DNA from: Nonomuraea sediminis
GTDB lineage: Bacteria; Actinomycetota; Actinomycetes; Streptosporangiales; Streptosporangiaceae
Assembly (NCBI RefSeq): GCF_018531495.1
Contig: NZ_JAHDTI010000009.1
Span: 558,001 to 622,000 of the forward strand
Length of the DNA stretch: 64,000 nucleotides
Direction of reading: 5' to 3'
Below the pieces are notes generated by a model. The model had not been told where the DNA came from, did not search any database, and worked only from the letters and a program-made list of their open reading frames with translations. The stretch's first letter is position 1. Each line of letters starts with the position of its first letter. A program made the translations under genes and the position numbers. Below are positions 25,398 to 34,721 of the stretch, in pieces.

Positions 25398-25436
25398 CAG
25401 GCCACCCCTCTGGCGCACTGCATCCGCCGTCCTCGG

Positions 25437-26795
25437 CTAGACATGCACGAGATCCTTCGTCCGCTCATGCAGATCGACGACGATCGGTTCTGACTTGTAC
25501 GGCTCGAGCCGCCGCCGCAGGTCGTTGGCGTAGGAGCGGGATCGGGCCGACTGGAGCTCGCCCGCCAGCGTGAACGCCTCGGCGGCAGCCGTACACGCCT
25601 CCTCGAGCTCGCCGCACTGCAGCAGGCCCGCCGTCAGCAGCGACAGGTTGAACATCTTGCCACGCACGAAGCGGCCGTCCATGTCGAGCGAACGGCGGGC
25701 CTGACGGACCGTACGGTCGCCCTCCCCCAGGTCGCGGAAGCAGTGGGCGAACTTGGCCGACAGGTAGGCCTCGTCGAAGTAGCCCAGCCACTCCGGCTCG
25801 TCGGCGCGGTCGCGCCGGTCGAAGGACAGCTCCGACTGGTGCAGCGAGCTCGCGCAGGAGCGCGCGTCGCCGATGCCCGCGTGCGCGTGGGCCTCCAGGA
25901 CGTGGCACGAGGCCACCAGGGTGGGGATGTCCGACTTGCGGGCCGACATCTGCGCGGCGCGCGCCAGGTCGAGCGCGTGCGCGGGCTGGCCCATGTAGAT
26001 CGCCTGGTGGGCCATGCCGGCCAGGATCTCGGCGCCCAGCGCGTGGTCGCCCGCGCCGCGGGCCAGGCGCAGCGCCTGGATGAGATAGCGCTGGGCCAGG
26101 CCGTGCTGCTCCAGGTCGTAGGCCATCCAGCCGGCCAGCCGGGTCAGCTCGGCCGCGGCTGCCGCCAGCTGCTTTCCTGTGGCCTCGCCGTACGACCCCT
26201 CTTTGAGCAGCGGCGAGACGGCCGAGTCCAGATATTTGATGACAGAAGAGCGGACGCGCCCGCTGCCGAAGCGATTGTCCAGCTCACCGAACGACCGCGT
26301 GACCTCGTGAATTGAGGCGATGTCCGCCTTGCCCACTCTGCGGCTACCTGTGCCTTGAGGGCGGGCGTCGGGGGGAGAGGTGATCCACCGGATCGCCCCC
26401 ACGGATCCCGCCCCGATCGCGAACGTCGAGTCGAGCAGGAATCTCCGTCTCTCCACATCGGCCCGCCACAGCGCCGTCACGGTCGCGACCCCCTCCTGCC
26501 AGGTGTGCGTGAACTCCTGCCCGAGATGGAGGGGTGTAGCAGTGGTCGGCATGCCGAGGTCCTCGGGGGTGACCGGCCTGCCCAGGCGCAGCGCGAAGAT
26601 CTCTGTCAGGAGGCACGGCACGGGATCACGCGGCCGCTGACCACCGATCCAGCGCAGCACGGAACTATGGTCGTAGCGCAGGCCAGGAGTCCCACGGGCA
26701 GCACCCAGGTCATTGAGGCGCCTGGCCAGCCCCTTGTGGGAGAAGCCCGCCTCGGTGATGATCCGCTGGAGCAGTCGGTTGGGCTCGCGTTCCAT
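25437..26795 (-). CDS. HTH/TPR transcriptional regulator (NsdA-like)
   Basis: 452 residues from the ATG at 26795, preceded by GAGGAG at 5 nt. An N-terminal Cro/XRE-like region (LLQRIITEAGFSHKGLARRLNDLG...DHSSVLRWIGGQRPRDPVP) is followed by a long helical repeat domain (about 200-440) with TPR-like units. It resembles NsdA-type regulators that restrain differentiation and antibiotic production in streptomycetes; assignment is by general similarity only. Its 3' end is duplicated as a fragment at 11226-11365. The region upstream to 27232 has no other gene; it contains a TATAAC hexamer on the minus strand near 26850 that may be its -10. Confidence 0.75.
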   Translation of the reverse strand: MEREPNRLLQRIITEAGFSHKGLARRLNDLGAARGTPGLRYDHSSVLRWIGGQRPRDPVPCLLTEIFALRLGRPVTPEDLGMPTTATPLHLGQEFTHTWQEGVATVTALWRADVERRRFLLDSTFAIGAGSVGAIRWITSPPDARPQGTGSRRVGKADIASIHEVTRSFGELDNRFGSGRVRSSVIKYLDSAVSPLLKEGSYGEATGKQLAAAAAELTRLAGWMAYDLEQHGLAQRYLIQALRLARGAGDHALGAEILAGMAHQAIYMGQPAHALDLARAAQMSARKSDIPTLVASCHVLEAHAHAGIGDARSCASSLHQSELSFDRRDRADEPEWLGYFDEAYLSAKFAHCFRDLGEGDRTVRQARRSLDMDGRFVRGKMFNLSLLTAGLLQCGELEEACTAAAEAFTLAGELQSARSRSYANDLRRRLEPYKSEPIVVDLHERTKDLVHV

Positions 26796-27232
26796 CGCTC
26801 TCCTCGTCACAGGAGTCGGCGCTCCGCATCCTTACAGAGAGCACCTGTTATAGCACGATGAGTAAAGCCTCTCTTGACGTTCCCAAACCTCTTTGCTGAA
26901 CATCCACCTCCGCTGCGGCTCGACAGAGTCCCGCGAACAGCGAGCTGTATGCCCCCTCAATCCCCGCACGTTTCATCCCCGACTATGGCCGGATCGACGG
27001 CTTCGTCACGTCTGCGTTGCCCTGCGGGCTCTAGCGGATCGACAGCCGCCTCCGACGCTCAGCGACAATAGGGCGTGAGGCTCAAGCCGCACCTATCTCC
27101 GCGGGTTACCTCAGCCAACGCTGCCCTCATTCACCGTGGGTGAGGTTTGTTGCTACCGGGGATGAGACAAGCACACCGGAGCCACCTGTACGCCTACTTG
27201 CGGGCTGTAATGGATCAATAGCATCCGGTGAC

Positions 27233-28099
27233 ATGCCCTCACCGCGTCACGACGCCATGAAGAACCTCTTCCGCGACTGTCCACAGGCGGCCGTGGACAT
27301 CCTCCAATCCTTGGGAGTCGATCTGCCGGCTACCTCGCTGATCCGGGAGGAGAGTCCCGTCTTCAACACCAGGCCCTCCGACGATCTGGAATCCGACCTG
27401 GTGCTGGTCCTCGGCCCGCCCCAGCAACCGCTGCGCGGCATCGCCGTGGAGGCGCAGGGAGACAAGTCCAAGGATCCCGTCCAGCTGGCTCGGTACGCCG
27501 CGGCGGGATGGCTGCAACCGCAGTGCCCGTTCCACGTGCTTGTGGTGACTCAAGACCGCAAGGTCGCCGAGTACTACGCCAAGCCGGTGATGACCGGCCT
27601 GCCTGGATACGCCTTCCAGGCCATCGTCCTGGGCCCGCACAACGTGCCGGTCATCACCACCCCGGGCCAGGTCGTCGCGCACCCGGTGCTGGCCGCGTTC
27701 GGGGTCGCGATACACGGCCGCGATCCGGCGGTCAGAAGCGCGTTCGCCAACGGTATCGCGCTGCTACCGTCCGATTACACTCCGGCCTACACTGAACACG
27801 CCTACTGCATAGCGCCCCGTGACATCCAGCTCCTCCTGGAGGACGACATGAGCACCACCGACTGGCCTGTCCACAGCCCCTTCGCCAAGGAGCACTTCGG
27901 CCGCGGCCTCACGGAAGGCCGAGCAGAGGGCAAAGCAGAGGAGGCGGCTCGGATGCTCCTGCTGGTGCTGGAGGCCCGAGGCCTGCCCGTGTCGGAGGAG
28001 TTGCGGTCGCGGATCACTTCCTGCACCGACCTCGCGCAGCTGGAGTCCTGGACGAGGAAAGCCGCCAACGCCGCCACCATCCAGGAACTGTTCGACTGA
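27233..28099 (+). CDS. Rpn/PD-(D/E)XK-type nuclease-like protein
   Basis: 288 residues from the ATG at 27233, which gives the MPSPRHDAMKNLFRD opening usual in the family; frames upstream add 31 unrelated residues. The nuclease core shows SDLVLVL...GIAVEAQG, fitting the D-x(n)-E-x-Q pattern. A charged EGRAEGKAEE segment follows (about 226-236), then a C-terminal helical region ELRSRITSCTDLAQLESW. Proteins of this type are putative transposase-derived or recombination-promoting nucleases common in actinobacterial accessory DNA. GGAGG precedes an internal ATG at 27848, so a short C-terminal isoform is possible. The 3' part is tandemly duplicated downstream. Confidence 0.7.
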   Translation: MPSPRHDAMKNLFRDCPQAAVDILQSLGVDLPATSLIREESPVFNTRPSDDLESDLVLVLGPPQQPLRGIAVEAQGDKSKDPVQLARYAAAGWLQPQCPFHVLVVTQDRKVAEYYAKPVMTGLPGYAFQAIVLGPHNVPVITTPGQVVAHPVLAAFGVAIHGRDPAVRSAFANGIALLPSDYTPAYTEHAYCIAPRDIQLLLEDDMSTTDWPVHSPFAKEHFGRGLTEGRAEGKAEEAARMLLLVLEARGLPVSEELRSRITSCTDLAQLESWTRKAANAATIQELFD

Positions 28100-28157
28100 A
28101 CACATCTATTGCATATCGCCATCGCCCGGCGACATCCGGCTGCTCCTGGAGGACGAT

Positions 28158-28433
28158 ATGAGCACCACCGACTGGCCTGTCCACAGCCCCTTCGCCAAGG
28201 AGCACTTCGGCCGCGGCCTCGCGGAAGGCCGAGCAGAGGGCAAAGCAGAGGGCAGAGCAGAGGGCCGGGCAGAGGAGGCGGCTCGGATGCTTCTGCTGGT
28301 GCTGGAGGCCCGAGGCCTCACCGTGCCGGAGGAGCTGCGGTCGCGGATCACTTCCTGCACCGACCTCGCCCAGCTGGAGTCCTGGACGAGCAAAGCCGCC
28401 AACGCCGCCACCATCCAGGAACTGTTCGACTGA
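28158..28433 (+). pseudogene. Duplicated 3' end of the Rpn-like gene
   Basis: The peptide MSTTDWPVHSPFAKEHFGRG... to ATIQELFD repeats the last 84 residues of the preceding protein with few changes. DNA similarity begins before the ATG, near 28115. The EGRAEGKA unit has expanded to EGRAEGKAEGRAEGRAE. GGAGG stands 6 nt before the ATG, so it could be translated as a 91-residue protein without the nuclease core. It arose by a tandem duplication of about 300 bp. Confidence 0.75.
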
Positions 28434-28696
28434 CCGGCGGCAAGGATCCAACCCTTTAGGACCTGCTTAGCCGCCGACGTTGTCGTCTACGAGTGTCAGG
28501 ACAGGATGAGCGGCCTCAGGCAGAGCATGCGCTGCCTATAGCACTAGTAGTACTGATCGTGTCTCCTGGTTCGGAGACTCCGGGACGCCACCGACATGCC
28601 AAGGCTGGCATTCCTCATTGCTGAATCGTTCGGCTCGACACCACGTGTGTCTCCCTCATCGAGGTCTGCCAGCTTGGCCGTCCCGCGAGGGCTTAC

Positions 28697-28792
28697 ATGC
28701 ACATCAACACGATCATGAAGTACGAGCCCGATACGCCTGTGCTCGACAGTCCGATCCCGATCGAGATCGGCAAGGTTGAGCTCGCGTTCTAG
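28697..28792 (+). CDS. Possible 31-residue small protein
   Basis: The frame reads MHINTIMKYEPDTPVLDSPI and continues to end in KVELAF. GAGGG lies 5 nt before the ATG. It is the only coding-like frame I see in the 530-bp gap before the malic enzyme gene. I do not recognise the family, and no modification enzyme lies nearby. It may be spurious. Confidence 0.25.
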   Translation: MHINTIMKYEPDTPVLDSPIPIEIGKVELAF

Positions 28793-28921
28793 CCACGAAC
28801 CCGACGGGCGCAAGCTCCAGGAGCAAGCGCCCGAGCGTAGCGAGGGCCACGCCTTTGCGGGGCTTGGGGGCTGAGCCCACAAAGGACACAGCCTGAGCGC
28901 CGTAGGCGCGAAGGCCATGCC

Positions 28922-28950
28922 CTTATGGGGGGCGCTGCGCCCCCCATAAG
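28922..28950 (-). terminator. Terminator hairpin of the malic enzyme gene
   Basis: CTTATGGGGGGCGC / GCGCCCCCCATAAG forms a near-perfect 13-bp stem 14 bp after the minus-strand stop codon. A further imperfect hairpin lies at about 28852-28885. Confidence 0.7.
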
Positions 28951-28963
28951 CCGAGCGAGGGCC

Positions 28964-30130
28964 TTAGCGGCGGGCCACGCCGTCTTCGCGGGCTTGGGCC
29001 GCGACCGCGGCGGTTACCGCCGGGGCGACTCGGGGGTCGAAGGGGCTGGGGATGATGTAGTCCGCGGCGAGGGCGTCGCCGACCACGTCGGCGAGGGCTC
29101 GGGCTGCGGCTACCTTCATGTTCTCCGTGATGGAGGAGGCTCGGACGTCGAGGGCGCCTCGGAAGACGCCGGGGAACGCCAGGACGTTGTTGATCTGGTT
29201 CGGGTAGTCGGATCGGCCCGTGGCGACGACGGCCGCGTGGCGGAGGGCCACGGCGGGGTCGATCTCCGGGGTCGGGTTCGACAGGGCGAAGACGATCGAG
29301 CCAGGAGCCATGGAGGCGATCGACGATTCGGAGACCGTGGAGCCGGAGAGGCCGATGAAGACATCGGCGCCCGCGAGGGCCTGCTCGGTGGAGCCCGTGA
29401 AGCCGGCGCGGTTGGTGTCGCGGGCGAGGGCTTCCTTGTAGGGGTTGAGGCCCGAGCGGCCCGCGTAGATCATGCCCTTGGAGTCGGAGACGGCGATGTC
29501 GCCGATGCCCGCCTCCAGCAGGATGCGGGTGACGGCCACGCCGGAGGCGCCGGCGCCCGCGACGACGGCGCGCAGGTCGCCCAGGGAGCGGCCGGTGAGA
29601 CGGGCCGCGTTGGACAGGGCGGCGAGGGCGACGATGGCGGTGCCGTGCTGGTCGTCGTGGAAGACGGGGATGTCGAGCAGGTCGCGCAGCCGGTCTTCGA
29701 CCTCGAAGCAGCGCGGGGCGCTGATGTCCTCCAGGTTGATCCCGCCGAAGGAGGGCGCCAGCCGTACCACCGTCTCGACGAGAGCGTCGACGTCGGTGCA
29801 GTCGAGGCAGATGGGGACGGAGTCGACGCCGCCGAACTCCTTGAACAGCAGCGCCTTGCCCTCCATCACGGGCATGGCGGCGGCGGGGCCGATGTCGCCG
29901 AGGCCGAGGACGGCGGTGCCGTCGGAGACGACGGCGACGACGTTGGAGACCCAGGTGTAGTCGTGGGCGAGTGACGGAGTGTCAGCGATCGCCGTGCAGA
30001 CGCGGGCGACGCCGGGCGTGTAGGCCAGGGACAGGTCGTCGGCGTTGCGGACCGGGATGGTTGAGCGGACCTCCAGCTTGCCGCCGCGGTGCAGGGCGAA
30101 TGCGGGATCCAGATCGAGGGAGGCAGTCAC
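28964..30130 (-). CDS. NAD(P)-dependent malic enzyme
   Basis: 388 residues from the GTG at 30130 (AGGGG 5 nt before); the frame is open further upstream with an ATG at 30169 but no ribosome-binding site there. It converts malate to pyruvate and CO2 with reduction of NAD(P). Visible family signatures include LAYTPGVARVC, DGTAVLGLGDIGP, MEGKALLFKEFGGVD, the metal-binding EDISAPRCFEVE and FHDDQHGTAIV, and the Rossmann motif VVAGAGASGVAV. Its length fits the short bacterial malic enzymes without a phosphotransacetylase domain. It stands alone with its own terminator. Confidence 0.9.
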   Translation of the reverse strand: MTASLDLDPAFALHRGGKLEVRSTIPVRNADDLSLAYTPGVARVCTAIADTPSLAHDYTWVSNVVAVVSDGTAVLGLGDIGPAAAMPVMEGKALLFKEFGGVDSVPICLDCTDVDALVETVVRLAPSFGGINLEDISAPRCFEVEDRLRDLLDIPVFHDDQHGTAIVALAALSNAARLTGRSLGDLRAVVAGAGASGVAVTRILLEAGIGDIAVSDSKGMIYAGRSGLNPYKEALARDTNRAGFTGSTEQALAGADVFIGLSGSTVSESSIASMAPGSIVFALSNPTPEIDPAVALRHAAVVATGRSDYPNQINNVLAFPGVFRGALDVRASSITENMKVAAARALADVVGDALAADYIIPSPFDPRVAPAVTAAVAAQAREDGVARR

Positions 30131-30429
30131 GTTAACCCCTGATAGTTCTCGGACGGAAGGGAACTTCATCAGGCGATCGGGATAAGGCGCCTGGCGAGGG
30201 GACGGGGTTCTCCCGTGGCTTGATTGTGCCACACGATGAGACGGCCACTAGTTGACACTATGTTAAATCCGCAACGTGATCAGGCGGTTTACCGGGGACG
30301 ACGCTGGAGATCTGATCGAATGGGGGTTTCGATGGCGGATCGTTAACCTACCGAAGGGGACCTGCGACATCGTCCGCCATAATCTGCACAAACACCGTAA
30401 ATCTTCCTGCAACATCAAGGAGTCTGCCG

Positions 30430-31317
30430 ATGCGCAGCACTTCCATCGGGGCCGGTGCACTCGCAGTGATCGCCGCCTGTACGCTGACCGCCTGCGGCGG
30501 CGGGACTACCACTGCGTCGCCCAGCGCCCCGGCCGCCAAGCCGGAGAGCACGCTGGCGGCGCAGGTGCCCGACGCCATCAAGAGCGACGGCAAGCTGGTC
30601 ATCGGGACTGACGCCTCATACCCGCCTAACGAGTCCGTCGATCCCGCGACCCAGAAGATCGTCGGGTGGGAGGTCGACCTCGGCAACGCCATCGCCGGCA
30701 AGCTGGGGCTGACGGCGGAGTTCCAGAACGCCGGGTTCGACACGATCATCCCGGGTATCGGCTCCGGCAAGTATGAAATGGGAATCTCCTCCTTCACCGA
30801 CAACAAGGAGAGGGAGAAGGTCGTCGACTTCGTCACCTACTACACCGCCGGCACCTCGTGGGCCGCGCTGAAGGGCAACCCGAAGGGGGTCAACCCCGAG
30901 GACCCGTGCGGTAAGACCATCGGCGTCCAGCAGGGCACCGTCCAGGTTGACGACATCAACGCGCGCAGCAAGAAGTGTGAGGCCGCGGGCAAGCCCAAGG
31001 TCAACGTCGTGGTGCGCAAGCAGCAGACCGAGGTCAACGCCGACCTGGTGTCCGGCAAGACCGACGGCATGCTGGCCGACTCGCCGATCGTCGGTTACGC
31101 GGTCAAGCAGACCGGTGACAAGCTGGAGATCATCGGCCAGGCCTACGACACCGCGCCGTACGGCTTCGCCATCGGCAAGAACTCCGGCACGATGAAGGAC
31201 GCCGTCCTCGGCGCTGTCAAGGCACTCATCGCCGACGGCACCTACAAGCAGATCCTGGACAAGTACGGCGTCGGCGATGGCGCCATCACGAACCCGGTGA
31301 TCAACGGCGCGTCATGA
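30430..31317 (+). CDS. Amino-acid ABC transporter substrate-binding lipoprotein
   Basis: 295 residues. The lipoprotein signal has a lipobox LTAC (Cys about residue 19), followed by a Gly/Thr-rich linker. The SBP family 3 (polar amino acid) fold shows KLVIGTDASYPPNE, ...VGWEVDLGNAIAGKLG, KYEMGISSFTDNKEREKVVDFVTYY and a GVQQGT phosphate-like loop. It would capture a polar amino acid outside the membrane. Its last 4 bp overlap the permease start, and the ATP-binding gene follows, so a three-gene operon is clear. Confidence 0.9.
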   Translation: MRSTSIGAGALAVIAACTLTACGGGTTTASPSAPAAKPESTLAAQVPDAIKSDGKLVIGTDASYPPNESVDPATQKIVGWEVDLGNAIAGKLGLTAEFQNAGFDTIIPGIGSGKYEMGISSFTDNKEREKVVDFVTYYTAGTSWAALKGNPKGVNPEDPCGKTIGVQQGTVQVDDINARSKKCEAAGKPKVNVVVRKQQTEVNADLVSGKTDGMLADSPIVGYAVKQTGDKLEIIGQAYDTAPYGFAIGKNSGTMKDAVLGAVKALIADGTYKQILDKYGVGDGAITNPVINGAS

Positions 31318-32206
31318 GCGAGACTTCAACCGGCGGGCGACCCGAGGCCATCCGGGCCGTCCCCGTCCGACACCCGGGTCGCTGGGTCGCCGCGGCCGTC
31401 ATCGTGGTGCTCTCCGCGATGCTGATCAACAATCTGATCACCAACCAGGCCTACAACTGGTCGGAGCAGTGGAAGTACTTCCTGTCTCCGCCCGTGCTCA
31501 ACGGCGTGCGCAACACGATCTGGCTCACGCTGGTGGCGATGGTCGGCGGTGTGGGGTTCGGTATCGTCCTGGCGCTGATGCGCATGTCACCGAACCCGCT
31601 GATGCGCGGCGCGGCGTGGCTCTACCTGTGGATCTTCCGCGGTACCCCGCTCTACACGCAGCTGCTCATCTGGGGCAACATCGGCGCGCTGTTCCCGCAG
31701 CTGAGCCTGGGCATCCCGTTCGGCCCCGAGTTCGTCACGCTGCAGACCAACGCCCTCTACAGCGCGGCCATGGCCGCCGCCCTGGGCCTGGTGCTGAACG
31801 AGGCGGCCTACATGGCCGAGATCATCAGGGCCGGCATCCTGTCGGTCGATCCCGGCCAGCAGGAGGCCTCCAACGCGCTGGGCATGACCCGGATGCAGAC
31901 CATGCGCCGGGTCGTGCTGCCGCAGGCGATGCGGGTCATCGTGCCTCCGACGGGCAACGAGGCCATCTCGATGCTCAAGAACACCTCGCTGGTCGCGGCC
32001 GTGCCGTACCTCGAGCTGACCTTCACCGCTCAGACGATCTACGCCTCGACCTACCAGGTCATCCCGATGCTGATCATGGTGTGCATCTGGTACCTGATCC
32101 TGTCGTCGGTGATGATGATCGGGCAGTTCTACCTGGAGCGCTACTACGCCAAGGGGTCCACGACGGCCCGGATGGGGTTGAAGGCGCGACTTGGAGGTGC
32201 GGCCTG

Positions 32207-32207
<1 letters not shown>
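31314..32207 (+). CDS. Amino-acid ABC transporter permease
   Basis: 297 residues, starting with ATG in an ATGA overlap with the preceding gene. It is a HisM/GlnP-type inner-membrane permease: one N-terminal helix (VAAAVIVVLSAMLINNLI), then about five helices, with the EAA loop EAAYMAEIIRAGILSVDPGQQEASNALGM visible at about residues 163-190 (shown here in part: VDPGQQEASNALG). A single permease gene suggests a homodimer. It overlaps the ATPase gene by one base. Confidence 0.9.
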
Positions 32208-32982
<775 letters not shown>

Positions 32983-32983
<1 letters not shown>

Positions 32984-33393
32984 TGGACCTGTCCTCCTAC
33001 GCCGAGTGGGCGGTGCGGCTGGTCAACGACGGGGAGCCGCCCGCCGAACTCGGTCAGGTGTTCACGCTGGCCGGGGAGGGGCGCGAGCAGGAGGCGATCG
33101 ACCTGCTCAACGCGCTGCTCGTGCGGTATCCGGTGCGCCCGCAGCTGTCGGGGCACGACGGGCAGAGCTGGCACCTGCACCTGGCCGAGGAAACGGTGCC
33201 GTGCGCCGTGATGGGGCTGGCCGCGCTCGTCGCCGACCTGGGCGTGAGCAGGCTCGGGCGGTGCGCCGACGTCTCGTGCTCGCGGGCGTTCCTGGACACC
33301 TCGTCCAACCGCTCGCGCCGCTACTGCTCGGCCCGCTGTGCCAGCCGGGCCAACGTGGCCGCCTACCGGGCGCGCCGCAAGATCGGCCAGTAG
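32983..33393 (+). CDS. CGNR zinc-finger protein (ABATE-type)
   Basis: 136 residues; the ATG overlaps the stop of the ATPase gene (TAATG), so translation is coupled. A short N-terminal helical part (SYAEWAVRLVNDG) leads to a C-terminal zinc-binding segment CADVSCSRAFLDTSSNRSRRYC...C followed by a basic helix AYRARRK, the mark of CGNR proteins, which are putative stress-response transcription factors. It may regulate the transporter operon. Its 3' end overlaps convergently with sodX by 31 bp. Confidence 0.8.
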
Positions 33394-33659
33394 CGCAGCA
33401 CCACCCGTCCGACGATGTCGCGTACCGGGCCGAAGTCCCAGCTGTCGCGCCGGCCGGGGGCGCGCTGGTTGTCGCTTTCCAGCCACCAGCCGTCCTCGCC
33501 GTACCACTGCGCCCGCTTGACGATGAGCCGCGAAGGGTCGTCGGGCAGCCGGGCGACCACCAGGTCACCCGGGTGGACGGTGGCGCCACGCCGTACCAGG
33601 AGCCAGTCGCCGGGAAGCAGGACGGGCCGCATCGAGTCGCCTTCGACACGCACTCTCAT
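33363..33659 (-). CDS. sodX: Nickel superoxide dismutase maturation protease
   Basis: 98 residues from the ATG at 33659 (MRVRVEGDSM). It is an S24/S26-type peptidase: the catalytic Ser is in EGDSMRPVLLPGD and the Lys in RLIVKRAQW. This family removes the leader of Ni-SOD so that the nickel-binding His1 is exposed. It is divergently oriented to sodN with about 90 bp between starts, the usual pairing. An in-frame start at 33719 would add 20 residues. Confidence 0.85.
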   Translation of the reverse strand: MRVRVEGDSMRPVLLPGDWLLVRRGATVHPGDLVVARLPDDPSRLIVKRAQWYGEDGWWLESDNQRAPGRRDSWDFGPVRDIVGRVVLRYWPILRRAR

Positions 33660-33749
33660 GGGCTCTGACCCCCTCCGCCGCAGGCGTATGGACCCGAGTA
33701 AGGTCGGTAGTTGGACCAAGCTGATTCAGCATCAAGGAAGGACTTTCTG

Positions 33750-34151
33750 ATGCTCGCACGACTGCTACGACCCAAGCATGTCGCTTCGGCGCACTGCGAC
33801 CTGCCCTGCGGCGTCTACGACCCGGCGCAGGCCAGGATCGAGGCCGAATCGGTCAAGGCGATCATGGAGAAGTACGCAGCCAACGAGGACCCGGTCTTCC
33901 GCGCCCGCGCCCTCACCATCAAGGAGGAGCGGGCCGAGCTGGTCAAGCACCACCTCTGGGTGCTGTGGACCGACTACTTCAAGCCGCCGCACCTCGAGAC
34001 CTACCCCCAGCTCCACCAGCTCTTCTGGGACGCCACGAAGCTCGCGGGCGCCGCTGGGGCCAAGGGTACGGTCGACGTCGACAAGGCCGACAACCTGCTC
34101 GGCAAGATCGACGAGATCTCCAAGATCTTCTGGGAGACCAAGGCCGCCTAA
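33750..34151 (+). CDS. sodN: Nickel superoxide dismutase
   Basis: 133 residues; AAGGAAGGA lies 8 nt before the ATG. A 14-residue leader (MLARLLRPKHVASA) precedes the nickel hook HCDLPCGVYDP, whose His1, Cys2 and Cys6 bind nickel after leader removal. The remainder is the four-helix bundle of SodN, full length. The enzyme dismutates superoxide in the cytoplasm. In streptomycetes sodN is nickel-induced through Nur; I could not identify a Nur box with confidence. Confidence 0.95.
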   Translation: MLARLLRPKHVASAHCDLPCGVYDPAQARIEAESVKAIMEKYAANEDPVFRARALTIKEERAELVKHHLWVLWTDYFKPPHLETYPQLHQLFWDATKLAGAAGAKGTVDVDKADNLLGKIDEISKIFWETKAA

Positions 34152-34161
34152 ATCGGCTTAT

Positions 34162-34199
34162 AAGGCTCTGTGTGGTCCACACCGCACAGAGCCTTTTCC
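34162..34199 (+). terminator. Terminator after sodN
   Basis: An 11-bp stem AAGGCTCTGTG / CACAGAGCCTT, with further pairing in the loop, is followed by a short T-run (TTTT overlapping the stem end). Confidence 0.85.
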
Positions 34200-34278
34200 G
34201 TCGATGGCGAGTCTGAATCCGCCAACCACTCCTCCGGGGCGGTAAGTTGCAGTCAGCGTCGTATACGCGAGGAGGAAC

Positions 34279-34704
34279 GTGACCAAGGAAACCGAGACGC
34301 GTGCGGCGGACGAGGCCGGCATCCGCGACGTGGTCAGCATCAGGCTGCCCGCCGCGAGCGCTTACCTGTCCGTGCTGCGTACGGCTACCGCCGGGCTGGC
34401 CGCCAGGCTGGACTTCACTCTGGACGAGATCGAGGATCTGCGGATCGCGGTCGACGAGGCATGCGCCATGCTGCTCAGCGAGGCCGTGCCCGGCACCGAC
34501 CTGACCGCCGAGTTCGAGCTCACCGGACAGGAGATGCAGGTCAGGGTGGAGGTCGCGACGGTCGGCAGCTCTGCGCCGAAACGCGATGACTTCGCCTGGA
34601 TGGTGCTGACGGCCCTGGCCGACGATGTGGACGCGGTGACAGACTCCCCCGATCGCATGGCGATCGTCCTGCGTAAGCGCCGAGGCGCGGCGAGGCCGGC
34701 GTGA
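34279..34704 (+). CDS. RsbW-like anti-sigma factor
   Basis: 141 residues from the GTG at 34279, with GAGGAGG just upstream. It is a GHKL-type ATPase fold: an N-box-like LRIAVDEACAMLLSEAV at about residue 54. The later G-boxes are weak, as is common in actinobacterial RsbW-like proteins. It lies directly before a SigB/SigF-type sigma gene, whose product it presumably sequesters. No anti-anti-sigma gene is adjacent. Confidence 0.85.
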   Translation: MTKETETRAADEAGIRDVVSIRLPAASAYLSVLRTATAGLAARLDFTLDEIEDLRIAVDEACAMLLSEAVPGTDLTAEFELTGQEMQVRVEVATVGSSAPKRDDFAWMVLTALADDVDAVTDSPDRMAIVLRKRRGAARPA

Positions 34705-34721
34705 CGGAAAGGACTGGAGCC

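Larger units (their letters stand above)
24567..25436. other. Gene-poor decayed stretch
   Basis: No intact gene is seen. One coding-like remnant lies on the plus strand at 24899-25039 (reads LAFVRRLDYSKKGVTIHE and ends CWELLACGQAT-stop) but has no start or 5' part. A 7-bp inverted repeat (CTGACAC / GTGTCAG, 25060-25087) follows it. The two larger inverted repeats are listed separately. Confidence 0.5.

Noticed and set aside
28544..28918. Minus-strand frame of 124 residues
   Set aside because: No ribosome-binding site, no family similarity, and it overlaps terminator-like hairpins.
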